From an uncultured Verrucomicrobiales bacterium (GTDB lineage: Bacteria > Verrucomicrobiota > Verrucomicrobiia > Verrucomicrobiales > Akkermansiaceae): DNA of 34,562 nucleotides. The notes beneath the pieces are model-generated. The model had not been told where the DNA came from. It made no database searches and was given only the letters and a program-made list of their open reading frames with translations. The DNA lies in assembly GCA_937969495.1 (NCBI GenBank), contig CALBVY010000061.1, forward strand, positions 1 through 34,562, given 5' to 3'. Shown here piece after piece: positions 8,445-16,884 of this stretch. The position numbers and the translations under genes were made by a program. The first letter of the stretch is position 1; each line of letters begins with the position of its first letter.

Positions 8445-8999
8445 CTATCTCGCTCTCGGCTCAGCCTTGACCCTTGAGCCTGCTCCAGGCGAGGTAACAA
8501 ATGGCCCACCCTCTAGAGGCGCCGTACCAGTAAATGCCACATCTGGCATCTCACTTGATTTTCCAGCGAGCGGAAATTCCTTACGCAATGGATGAAACGG
8601 ATAACCCTCCCACATAAGAATACGGCGCAAATCTGGATGGCCTGAAAAACGAATTCCCATCATGTCATAGACCTCGCGCTCATGCCAATCCGCCGTTGCC
8701 CACAGATCAGACACCGTGGGCACTTCCACATCTTCAGCAATGGCTAACTTCACCCTCAGATGCACGGAATCATCTACTGTAGCAAGCTCATACACCATCA
8801 GAAACCTCGGCTCTTCCCCCATATTATCAACACTAGAAGCATCGATCATAAAATTAAGCCCTAGATCTGCATGGCAAAATTCCATCACCTGACGGAAATC
8901 CTGCAAGCTCACGGTGACACTGTGTTCACCACGGAATTCCAGACTAGTAGCGCTACTGAATTTCTTCAGAACTTGTTCGGCTGCTTTTTGAGCGGTCAT
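8445..8999 (-). CDS. nuoC: NADH-quinone oxidoreductase subunit C
   Basis: The 30-kDa subunit of respiratory Complex I, part of the peripheral arm. The family signature WHEREVYDMMGIRFSGHP is present, followed by RRILMWEGYPFHPLRKEFPL. The C-terminal tail, rich in Gly, Pro and Arg, has no clear function. It is a stand-alone NuoC, not a NuoCD fusion: after its stop come 91 bases and then the rhomboid gene. NuoB lies 40 bases upstream on the same strand. With menB and menH nearby, the electron acceptor is probably menaquinone. Confidence 0.96.
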   Translation of the reverse strand: MTAQKAAEQVLKKFSSATSLEFRGEHSVTVSLQDFRQVMEFCHADLGLNFMIDASSVDNMGEEPRFLMVYELATVDDSVHLRVKLAIAEDVEVPTVSDLWATADWHEREVYDMMGIRFSGHPDLRRILMWEGYPFHPLRKEFPLAGKSSEMPDVAFTGTAPLEGGPFVTSPGAGSRVKAEPRAR

Positions 9000-9039
9000 A
9001 AGGATGATGATATTAAAAATCGAAATATAATGCGAAATA

Positions 9040-9609
9040 CTATGCGTCTGCTGTCTCCACTTTTTGAGTCTTAGTGGGCTGCTCAGTTTCCACCTTTTTC
9101 TGGAGTTTCATCAATCCTTCAATAAGAGCTTCAGGCCGTGGCGGACAACCAGAAATATAAACATCCACCGGAATCAACTGATCAATGCCCTGAAGTACCG
9201 CGTAACTACGATACATCCCACCGCTAGAAGCGCAGGCCCCCATCGCAATACACCACTTCGGCTCCGGCATCTGATCCCATACACGCTTCACAGCAAGTGC
9301 CATCTTATAAGTCACCGTCCCGGCCACGATCATAACATCACTCTGCCGAGGAGAAAACCGCATCACCTCAGCACCAAACCTTGAAATATCGAACCTTGAA
9401 GAGGCAGTAGCCATCAGCTCAATCGCACAGCAAGCCAGCCCCATAGGCATCGGCCACAGTGAGTTCTTGCGCATCCAGTTAACCGCCGCATCGACTTGGG
9501 TGAAAATAATATTACCCTCGATTTTAGAATCATAAGCGGCGTGAGTCAGTGCTGTTTTAGCACTTTCCGCAGTATCCTGCGGGCTGGTAGTATCTGTGGC
9601 GGTAACCAT
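9040..9609 (-). CDS. nuoB: NADH-quinone oxidoreductase subunit B
   Basis: The 20-kDa Complex I subunit that binds cluster N2, next to the quinone site. The four ligands are present: Cys60 and Cys61 in GLACCAIE, Cys126 in MGACASSGG, and Cys155 in [10 protein letters not shown]. The N-terminal 30 residues are variable and the C-terminus ends in a Lys/Thr/Gln-rich tail. It precedes nuoC, with which it forms a two-gene unit. The gene normally expected ahead of it, nuoA, is absent; the region upstream is an intergenic stretch and then the divergent secretin gene. Confidence 0.96.
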   Translation of the reverse strand: MVTATDTTSPQDTAESAKTALTHAAYDSKIEGNIIFTQVDAAVNWMRKNSLWPMPMGLACCAIELMATASSRFDISRFGAEVMRFSPRQSDVMIVAGTVTYKMALAVKRVWDQMPEPKWCIAMGACASSGGMYRSYAVLQGIDQLIPVDVYISGCPPRPEALIEGLMKLQKKVETEQPTKTQKVETADA

Positions 9610-9807
9610 GGCAAAAATAAGAGAGATTCTCCCGTGCCCACCTTAGCGAGCAGAGCACCCTTCACAAGTCATTTCCCACGCATTTTCGTAATTCAAAAAA
9701 ATACCCCTGCATCTTGCGCCTATTACACACAGACATGAGAGTGTTTTTTTTCATTTTTAGGCTTACCCCAGTGTCAAATGCTGTTTATAAGCATCCCACT
9801 ACATCCC

Positions 9808-12270
9808 ATGGATAAACTGCGCCTCTCTTACAGAAAACAACTCACTCACACTAGCTTAGCTTGTGTGATGGGAGTTTGTATTCCCCTTATCACACCACCA
9901 CTAGCCGCTCAAGATTCTGCCGTGCAGCGGGAGCTCAACCGCCGCGCAGCCAATGCTGCTCGAGCATACGAACTCCTCAAAACTGGTGATACAGCTTACG
10001 AAAAAAAGGATTATGCCGCTGCGGTAAAGAATTACTCACAAGCTTTCACCTTAATGCCCAATGGCACTAAAACGGAAGAAATCCGCGTAATTGCGGCCGT
10101 GCGTTACGCCACTGCCGCCACCGAGCAAGCGCGAAAGCTAGCCAAAGGTGGAGATTATAATAACGCACGCAATCTTTTAGACACCGTACTAAAGCCTGAA
10201 ATAGCACCTACCCATTTAGGAGCACTAAAGCTTAGAAAACAGATTGATGACCCCACTAGATACAATCATGCACTTACCCCACAGCATGTCCGTGATGTCT
10301 CCAAGGTAGGGAGAGACTTACGCGAGGCAGAAGGTTTTTTCAGTTTAGGACAATATGACAGGGCCGTCACCGTCTATCAATCTGTACTTCGCACTGATCC
10401 CTATAACAAAGCTGCACGCCGAGGTATCGAGAAAATCAACACGGTTAAATCTGACTACTACCGCTCAGCACGAGACCATCATCGCGCAGAACTACTCAGC
10501 CAGTTAGATAAGCAATGGGAGCTCACGCCTCCTAGCGTTAATCAGAACACCATCCCCATCCCACTAACGGAGCCTCAAGATTTCGCCCCCGATCTCCGCG
10601 ATCGCCTTACCGGAATCAATCTCGATTTAGTAGACCTCGATAATGTCAGCCTCTCAGAAGCGCTTGATTTCATTCGTATTCAAAGCCGGCTCGCTGACAT
10701 CCCTGAAGCCAACGGCGAACAAACAGGTATTAACATCGTACTGAATGCAGGAGCTAAATCTTCAGAAACTTACAAGCGTATCAGCTCCTCACGCGTAGCA
10801 CTCAAAGTTAAGAATATTCCCATCTCGAAGCTTTTAGACTACGTAACTGATCAAACAAGCACTCGATGGCGTATCGATGGCTCAAGCATCCTCATCACAC
10901 CTCTCAACAGCAACGACGGTATTCTCAGCTCACGCACATTCCGTGTACCTGCAAATTTCCTAAGCTCCGGAGCTACTACCCAGACCAATACTGATGAGAA
11001 TATTTTTGACTCAGATTCCAGTGACCGAGACAGCGGTATCCTACCCGCCAAAATCTCAATGGTGGAGTTCTTGAAGCAAAATGGAGTCAGCTTCCCAGAT
11101 GGGGCCATAGCCTCTTATTCCAGACCTAACAACAGCCTATTTATCCGCAACACCCCTGAAAATATTGATTTAGTGGATCAGCTTATTAGCTTAGCATCTA
11201 ATGAAGAACCTGTGATGGTCAAAATTGAGACCACCATTATCCGGGTATCAGAAAAAAAGCTTAAGGAACTTGGCTTTGATTGGGCAATCACTCCATGGGG
11301 ATTTAATAGCAACACGTTCTTAGGCGGAGGCACCACAGGAAACGGTTCAGATCTCGGCTTAACCTCGCCCTTTAATCCTATTACCTCTGGTAACCGCAGC
11401 GGCAGTGGTATCACCACGGAGAGCTCCATTGACACCTATTTGAATGCCTCACGAACCGGCACCGCAAGCACAAGCACCAGTAGAGCCCCAGGAATTCTCT
11501 CCCTCTCTTACGTTGGTAGCGGAGCCAGAGTTCAAATGTTAATGCGTGGACTGAATCAAACTACAGGAACTGACGTCATGGTAAATCCATCCACCATCGC
11601 AAGAAGTGGCCAACGCTCGAAAATAGAAGTCGTTCGTGAGTTCATATACCCTACTGAGTATGAACCACCAGAGATGCCTAACACGTTCGGAGGCACAACA
11701 TTTATCGATTTAGTAACAGGCGAAACGGCAAATTCCACACCACCTACTGCAATAACCCCAGCGCACCCCACGGCGTTTGCCACCCGCAACGTGGGTGTGA
11801 CACTAGAAGTTGAACCTACTGTTGGACCTGATAAAAATTATATCGAGCTCTCGCTTCGCCCAGAGCTCGTTGAATTTGAGGGTTTTATCAACTACGGCTC
11901 ACCCATCAATGGCACATCAGGCACCACAGTAGAGGTTGACTTAGCCGCTCTTGGTACCGGCAACGCATTCACAATAATAGGCGGCAACTTTGGTGAAATC
12001 ACCCCTAATAGAATCCTCATGCCTGTGTTCAAAACGATCCGTACCCCCAATTCCTCAGTAACTCTTCAAGATGGGCACAGCCTCGTAATCGGTGGCCTAA
12101 TGACGAGCCGAAAAACAAAGGTGGAAGATAAAATCCCTCTTTTAGGAGATATACCCTACGCAGGTCGCCTCTTCCGCTCAGAGGGTGAGGAAACTTTCCA
12201 AGAAGCCATCATCATCTCCGTCACCGCAGAACTGGTCGACCCCTCAGGGAAACCATGGCGTAGCCGCTAA
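9808..12270 (+). CDS. Amuc_1098-like TPR/secretin outer-membrane protein
   Basis: Large exported protein (820 residues from this start) with a signal peptide, two TPR-like helical regions (about 30-125 and 170-210) and an STN/N0-like domain near 280-365. An N1-type domain containing NNSLFIRNTPENIDLVDQL follows, then the secretin core ending TLQDGHSLVIGGL and KIPLLGDIPYAGRLFRS, the classic C-terminal secretin signature. This order matches the Amuc_1098 family of type IV pilus-type outer-membrane proteins of Verrucomicrobiota, which form a ring pore. The frame is open from an ATG at 9778; I chose 9808 because MDKLRLSYRK then gives a proper basic n-region before the hydrophobic core. No pilM/N/O/P genes adjoin it. 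The next gene is of unknown function. Confidence 0.88.
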   Translation: MDKLRLSYRKQLTHTSLACVMGVCIPLITPPLAAQDSAVQRELNRRAANAARAYELLKTGDTAYEKKDYAAAVKNYSQAFTLMPNGTKTEEIRVIAAVRYATAATEQARKLAKGGDYNNARNLLDTVLKPEIAPTHLGALKLRKQIDDPTRYNHALTPQHVRDVSKVGRDLREAEGFFSLGQYDRAVTVYQSVLRTDPYNKAARRGIEKINTVKSDYYRSARDHHRAELLSQLDKQWELTPPSVNQNTIPIPLTEPQDFAPDLRDRLTGINLDLVDLDNVSLSEALDFIRIQSRLADIPEANGEQTGINIVLNAGAKSSETYKRISSSRVALKVKNIPISKLLDYVTDQTSTRWRIDGSSILITPLNSNDGILSSRTFRVPANFLSSGATTQTNTDENIFDSDSSDRDSGILPAKISMVEFLKQNGVSFPDGAIASYSRPNNSLFIRNTPENIDLVDQLISLASNEEPVMVKIETTIIRVSEKKLKELGFDWAITPWGFNSNTFLGGGTTGNGSDLGLTSPFNPITSGNRSGSGITTESSIDTYLNASRTGTASTSTSRAPGILSLSYVGSGARVQMLMRGLNQTTGTDVMVNPSTIARSGQRSKIEVVREFIYPTEYEPPEMPNTFGGTTFIDLVTGETANSTPPTAITPAHPTAFATRNVGVTLEVEPTVGPDKNYIELSLRPELVEFEGFINYGSPINGTSGTTVEVDLAALGTGNAFTIIGGNFGEITPNRILMPVFKTIRTPNSSVTLQDGHSLVIGGLMTSRKTKVEDKIPLLGDIPYAGRLFRSEGEETFQEAIIISVTAELVDPSGKPWRSR

Positions 12271-12336
12271 ATTTCTTTATTACAGAAATTACCGCATTAG
12301 CTATCATCCCTAGCTAGACTTTCACTATCCGGTTAT
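12271..12336 (+). other. Spacer with two successive hairpins after the secretin gene
   Basis: Two inverted repeats lie one after the other in this 66-base gap. The first pairs AATTTCT (12270-12276) with AGAAATT (12284-12290) and overlaps the stop codon. The second pairs TAGCTA (12298-12303) with TAGCTA (12311-12316), each around a seven-base loop. Neither is followed by a T-run, so a classic intrinsic terminator is not supported. An mRNA processing or stabilising role is conceivable. Confidence 0.3.
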
Positions 12337-13875
12337 ATGTCAACTGAACCTAACAAATATCGGCAACCTAGCGAAAGCTACTCAGTTGATGAAATGATGA
12401 ATCGCCTCAAAAAGGAAGATCAAGAAAAGCGCTACCAGAATTCTACTAAAGACGGAGAACTTGTTACACGTGAAGACGGCACTCAAGTAATGAAAGTGCG
12501 CAAACGGAAGCGCCGCTCTAAGCAACCTGCCAAAAAAGAAGCCAAGCTCAGCCCCAAGGTAAAATGGGTTATTCTAGGTAGTATTTTAGGTCTCGGCGTC
12601 ATAGTATTAGTAGGCTTTATCTTTATTATAGCGAAATACAATGGTGGCTCTTTTAAAAAAATTACAGAGACTCAAATCACAGATCTTACTAACGCAAAAA
12701 ATAGTGAGCTTCAGAAATTACGTATCACTCCGGTATCCGCCAAAGCAGCAAAGTATAACATCGCTTGGGATACTCACTCCTTCCTAAAAAAAGCAGAATT
12801 TAATCATCTGCAAGCAGGAATCAAGGCCACCAGCTTTTTCACCAAGAGCTGGATCGGTGAAGAAATTGTCGCCACTACAGGCAATGTCTATTTTCAGAAA
12901 CCTCTTTCAACAGCTGAAATTAGCTCAAACAACATCAGCTCTCCCTACGAATTTGGATCTTACCGTTGTGACAAACTCGATGTTTATTTTGGCGAAGAAA
13001 AAGATGCTCCAGCTATCATGGGTTTACAACTTTCACTCCGCCAAATGGTCAATAACAAATACCAATATGTATTTCAAAGCGGCACCATGAAAATAAAACA
13101 CTGGCCACAGCTCAAGCTCTCTTCAGGGGTTATCACCCTAAATGCACAGAATACTGAAGTCGAAGCCCTTTTCGGAGCAGGCACCGGCCGCAGTGGAGAG
13201 CTTACGATCACTGGTAATATAAAGAAAGATATACAGGAAAAGATTGCTCTCAATATCAAGGCAAAGGATTACCCCATTCAAGAGCTGCTTGGAAAAGAAC
13301 TCGGCCGGCTCATTCAAGGCACCACCCAGAGTGACATGGGTGCACTGTCCTACGATTATAAAAAGCACTCCGCCTCTGGTCTCAGCTTCATCCTGCCGTT
13401 TAATTCCACAGATATTCGCCTCATTGATTTACCTTTTCTAAAAAACCTTAAAAACCTCACAGGGAACACCAGCTATGTTCACCCCATATTTAGCACTTGC
13501 CGGGGTAATATCATGCGCACCTCAGAGGGTGTAAGCCTCAATAACATAAACTGGATCAGCTACAAAATGCTCACCATCACAGGCGATATCCAAGTAGCTG
13601 CCGATAAAAGGCTCAGTGGCACACTGACTATAGGCATCCCATCATCCGCTTTTGCGGCCGAAGTCCCTAAACCTTTTATCGGCCCCAAAGATGGCCTTTA
13701 CCACGCCACGATCACACTCAGTGGCTCTATCCATAATCCACACGATAATCTAGGTGAACTGATTGCCCTGCACTCAAAAAGAGACACCTCCACACCATTA
13801 CCCAAAGCTGGCCAGCCTGTGCCACTAACTCCAAAAGAAAAAATGGAAAGAGACTTTGACGAGCTGAGCCGCTGA
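12337..13875 (+). CDS. Single-span membrane protein of unknown function, AsmA-like features
   Basis: A 512-residue protein I cannot name. The first 75 residues are hydrophilic and end in a very basic patch (KVRKRKRRSKQ), followed by one membrane span at about 77-99. This predicts N-in topology with a large periplasmic part. That part is rich in beta-strand-like alternating segments such as LKLSSGVITLNAQ and GELTITGNI, and has an ELLGKELGRLIQGT motif and a late LSGTLTIG segment. These recall AsmA-type envelope proteins that line membrane bridges, but the match is by eye and weak. It follows the secretin by 66 bases and precedes the modular exported protein by 12 bases. Confidence 0.7.
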   Translation: MSTEPNKYRQPSESYSVDEMMNRLKKEDQEKRYQNSTKDGELVTREDGTQVMKVRKRKRRSKQPAKKEAKLSPKVKWVILGSILGLGVIVLVGFIFIIAKYNGGSFKKITETQITDLTNAKNSELQKLRITPVSAKAAKYNIAWDTHSFLKKAEFNHLQAGIKATSFFTKSWIGEEIVATTGNVYFQKPLSTAEISSNNISSPYEFGSYRCDKLDVYFGEEKDAPAIMGLQLSLRQMVNNKYQYVFQSGTMKIKHWPQLKLSSGVITLNAQNTEVEALFGAGTGRSGELTITGNIKKDIQEKIALNIKAKDYPIQELLGKELGRLIQGTTQSDMGALSYDYKKHSASGLSFILPFNSTDIRLIDLPFLKNLKNLTGNTSYVHPIFSTCRGNIMRTSEGVSLNNINWISYKMLTITGDIQVAADKRLSGTLTIGIPSSAFAAEVPKPFIGPKDGLYHATITLSGSIHNPHDNLGELIALHSKRDTSTPLPKAGQPVPLTPKEKMERDFDELSR

Positions 13876-13887
13876 CCCCAGCCACCC

Positions 13888-15885
13888 ATGAAGTTTATAT
13901 TAGTCATTTTTTACCTAACATTGTCTCTTAGCTCATTTCTAAAGGCTGAGGTATCAAGTGATTTAGAAGCCACCAAATCGGCAGTAAATTACTTGAAAAT
14001 GCTGACATCTGATAAATATGACCTCACAGAAAACACAGCACTCTCTCGTCACTGCGAACTCAGCCGACGCAAAGAAATCAGAACTCAACTAGAATTCTAC
14101 CGCAAAACCAACCTCGCTACAGGGGATGTCTACACTCTAGAAGAGGTGCAGACAAAAGGGCCTCTCTCCGCCCTGCTCCTACGTGCAGAGAATCCAGCAT
14201 CCCCACTCAGTATTCGTATTCACGCTTTAGCCATGATCAAACGTAACGATCAATGGCTCCCTGCTCCATTACCCGGCTCCTTTTCTAACACAGGCTACGG
14301 CTATGATATTCAACTAGAAAAAATAGCCCAAACACTAGAGCGGTGGATGGCTAGAGAAAAAATAAACCGCGAGATCGGCGCTCGCAAAAAAGCAGCCCAA
14401 ACAATACTCACAAAAATTTCTCATAGCGAAAAAACGCTCGAGCTCTCAAAAAAAACTCCTGAACAAGCCACCCTGCAGCTGATTGAAGCACTCCGCTCTC
14501 AAGATACCATCCAAGCCCTCGCTTTAATGGGCACAGCATCTGAGGCTACAACTATTCCTTTAGAAACATCCATCGATTATATCACGAGAGGGCTCGCGAT
14601 CACAGATATAGACAACGAATGGAGCTTTGTAACTAACCAATCCGTCATCACGCAACTTATGCAGGTGGACCAAAGGAAAAAGGAAGTAGTAGTCGGCTTC
14701 TGGAATCCACTTAACTCGAAGCCTGAAAAAGTTCTCTATTTTCCTTTTTCCCAATCAGAGAGCAAAACTTTCATCAAGCTCCCTAAGCTATTAAAAATAG
14801 CCTTGTTGTCCAAACATGACCCCTGGCAACAGCGCTGGCGCCACCAACGTGGAAATGAAGCCGCCCTGAGTAAAAAAATCCCCGCAGAGATTTTCAAACA
14901 TAACCAAGCCATTTTACATCAAGACAAACAAAAACTCCTTGCTGACATCATCCAATTTCATAAAAGGCAAAATTTCACTCAATTTGTTAGTCTCCTACCT
15001 CGGACTGGAGAATTCTTTGGTAAGGAAATCAATCAGCACAAATGCCTACTTGAGGTAAGCCAACTATGGAAAGACCTCTCCAAGATCAAAACTGATTCTA
15101 TCCAGCCGTTTGATATAATCAAGGATGACCATATCGCTCTCCTACCCATACAGGTAAAAAAAATCAGCCTCTCCAAAAACTCTAGCATCATCAAAATTTG
15201 GATGACTCAGCTAAATGACGTCTGGCACCTTGTACCCGAAAAAATCCTCACAGAGTCCGAAGGCCCAGCCACACAAAGTAAGATGCAAGCATTGGTGAAA
15301 AAGATGAAATCCGCTCAGCAAGAACAGCAAGACAAAGAAGCACGGCAATTCATTGAAAGAGTCACCATCCTGACACCACCTATTAAACTCGATCGCTCTT
15401 CTGAGGAAGATGCCCAAAAAACACTCACCCAATTTCTAACATTTTTACACACAGGCGATACAGCCTCATTACTGAAACAGTGCGCCATACTTAAAGGCAC
15501 CAGTGCCCAACAAACCCTTAAAATCCTTAGTTACGCTATCCGTGGAGCAGCTGATCAAATCAATGCGCATCGTAAAATCCTAGGTACACAACAAGTTGGT
15601 AAATGGACGGGTATTTCATTACGGACACATTCCAAGTCATCAAAAGTAGCCGATTACCCGCTCTATCTCATCGTTAACACCTCCAAGGGTAATAAATTAT
15701 TATTAGACGCAGACCTCCGTCACCCCGTTAATCGAGGACGAGCACTTCTTAATACCCAGACTTGGAAACAGCTAGCAGACACACTTGCAGAGACGGATTT
15801 AACTTCAGTCAAAGCACTCTATGAAAATCATCTCAAATTAAGCAGTGAAGATATTTTAAAAAATAACCAGGATGAGGCCAAATAA
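13888..15885 (+). CDS. Exported protein of unknown function with about four repeated modules
   Basis: A 665-residue protein with a clear signal peptide (MKFILVIFYLTLSLSSFLKA, likely cleaved near residue 20). I do not recognise the family. The mature chain reads as about four loosely similar modules, near residues 25-150, 191-305, 333-455 and 505-640. Each starts with helices of the form 'A..L..F/Y L..L..GD' and ends in beta-like segments such as NDQWLPAP, NDVWHLVPE or YPLYLIVNT. That layout suggests NTF2-like or DUF4878-like folds, but this is inference. Charged helical linkers lie at about 150-185 and 460-490. It begins 12 bases after the AsmA-like gene and ends 50 bases before the MoxR gene. 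Confidence 0.72.
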   Translation: MKFILVIFYLTLSLSSFLKAEVSSDLEATKSAVNYLKMLTSDKYDLTENTALSRHCELSRRKEIRTQLEFYRKTNLATGDVYTLEEVQTKGPLSALLLRAENPASPLSIRIHALAMIKRNDQWLPAPLPGSFSNTGYGYDIQLEKIAQTLERWMAREKINREIGARKKAAQTILTKISHSEKTLELSKKTPEQATLQLIEALRSQDTIQALALMGTASEATTIPLETSIDYITRGLAITDIDNEWSFVTNQSVITQLMQVDQRKKEVVVGFWNPLNSKPEKVLYFPFSQSESKTFIKLPKLLKIALLSKHDPWQQRWRHQRGNEAALSKKIPAEIFKHNQAILHQDKQKLLADIIQFHKRQNFTQFVSLLPRTGEFFGKEINQHKCLLEVSQLWKDLSKIKTDSIQPFDIIKDDHIALLPIQVKKISLSKNSSIIKIWMTQLNDVWHLVPEKILTESEGPATQSKMQALVKKMKSAQQEQQDKEARQFIERVTILTPPIKLDRSSEEDAQKTLTQFLTFLHTGDTASLLKQCAILKGTSAQQTLKILSYAIRGAADQINAHRKILGTQQVGKWTGISLRTHSKSSKVADYPLYLIVNTSKGNKLLLDADLRHPVNRGRALLNTQTWKQLADTLAETDLTSVKALYENHLKLSSEDILKNNQDEAK

Positions 15886-15923
15886 CACTCACCTATCGAG
15901 CCTCTTCACTGAACTTCTCGCGC

Positions 15924-15929
15924 TATACT
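15924..15929 (+). promoter_or_regulatory. Possible -10 box for the MoxR gene (leaderless-type spacing)
   Basis: TATACT differs from the consensus -10 hexamer at one position and ends six bases before the ATG at 15936, so transcription from it would begin at or next to the start codon. No convincing -35 element is seen. It could allow the MoxR-DUF58-transglutaminase part to be transcribed separately from the secretin part. Confidence 0.25.
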
Positions 15930-15935
15930 CTTGCC

Positions 15936-16871
15936 ATGTTACCCTTCGAAACTGCCCACCAGCTTGAAACATCAGTCTGCACCATCATCCGTGGACAGGA
16001 AAAAGTAATTCGTAATATATTAGCATGTATGGCTGCTGGCGGCCACGTCTTACTGGAGGATAATCCAGGTACTGGAAAAACAACTCTTGCCAAGGCAATA
16101 GCAGGATCCGTCAAACAAGCTGCGTTCAGCCGCATTCAATTTACCCCTGATTTACTACCTTCAGATATTTTAGGAGTCTCTATCTTAAATCAGAAAACCT
16201 CTGAATTTAAGTTCCACCCTGGTCCAGTGTTTACCGATATTCTATTAGCCGATGAAATTAATAGAGCATCACCAAGAACTCAGAGCGCATTGCTAGAATC
16301 GATGGCTGAGAAACAGGCCACCATTGAGGGCACGTGCTATGATCTCAACGGTTTGTTTTTTGTGATCGCCACCCAGAACCCCGTAGAATTCCGTGGTACC
16401 TATCCCCTCCCTGAAGCACAGATGGATCGCTTTGCCATGCAGTGCTCACTAGGCTACGTAACCGCCAAAGAAGAAGCTGAAATACTAGCCACCCAAAACG
16501 AGGGACATCCGCTAGATCACCTTCATGCCGTTGTCACTCTTGATGATATACTCGAACTTCAGTCAGCAGTTTCCAAAGTCCGCATCAGCGATGAACTACG
16601 CCACTACATCGTGGCTCTCACCAATGCCACCCGAGGGCTGGAAAATGTGCGGCTCTCCGCAAGCCCACGTGCATCTCTAGCACTGATGAAAATCTCACAA
16701 GCTCTATCTTTATTTGAAGGGCGAGACTTTGTCACACCGGAAACCATTCAGGACATTGCCCCTGATGTCATTGCCCACCGTCTGGTCATGTCTCCAGAGG
16801 CTAAGTTCAGCGGCATGAACGGAAGAGCTACCATCAAGGACATCCTTGAAAAAACCCCAGCCCCCGTGTAA
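15936..16871 (+). CDS. MoxR family AAA+ ATPase
   Basis: A 311-residue AAA+ ATPase of the MoxR group, which acts as a chaperone in maturation of protein complexes, often of the envelope. Walker A is DNPGTGKTT at residues 42-50 and Walker B is DILLADEINR at 101-110. ATQNPVEFRGTYPLPEAQMDRF carries the sensor-1 and arginine region (16370-16434), and a C-terminal lid follows. It is directly followed by DUF58 and transglutaminase genes, the usual MoxR module partners. The ATG has no Shine-Dalgarno sequence. Confidence 0.95.
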   Translation: MLPFETAHQLETSVCTIIRGQEKVIRNILACMAAGGHVLLEDNPGTGKTTLAKAIAGSVKQAAFSRIQFTPDLLPSDILGVSILNQKTSEFKFHPGPVFTDILLADEINRASPRTQSALLESMAEKQATIEGTCYDLNGLFFVIATQNPVEFRGTYPLPEAQMDRFAMQCSLGYVTAKEEAEILATQNEGHPLDHLHAVVTLDDILELQSAVSKVRISDELRHYIVALTNATRGLENVRLSASPRASLALMKISQALSLFEGRDFVTPETIQDIAPDVIAHRLVMSPEAKFSGMNGRATIKDILEKTPAPV

Positions 16872-16884
16872 AGTTACACCTAAC

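Noticed and set aside
9064-9384. 106-codon plus-strand open frame
   Set aside because: Antisense to nuoB, whose cluster N2 cysteines are intact.
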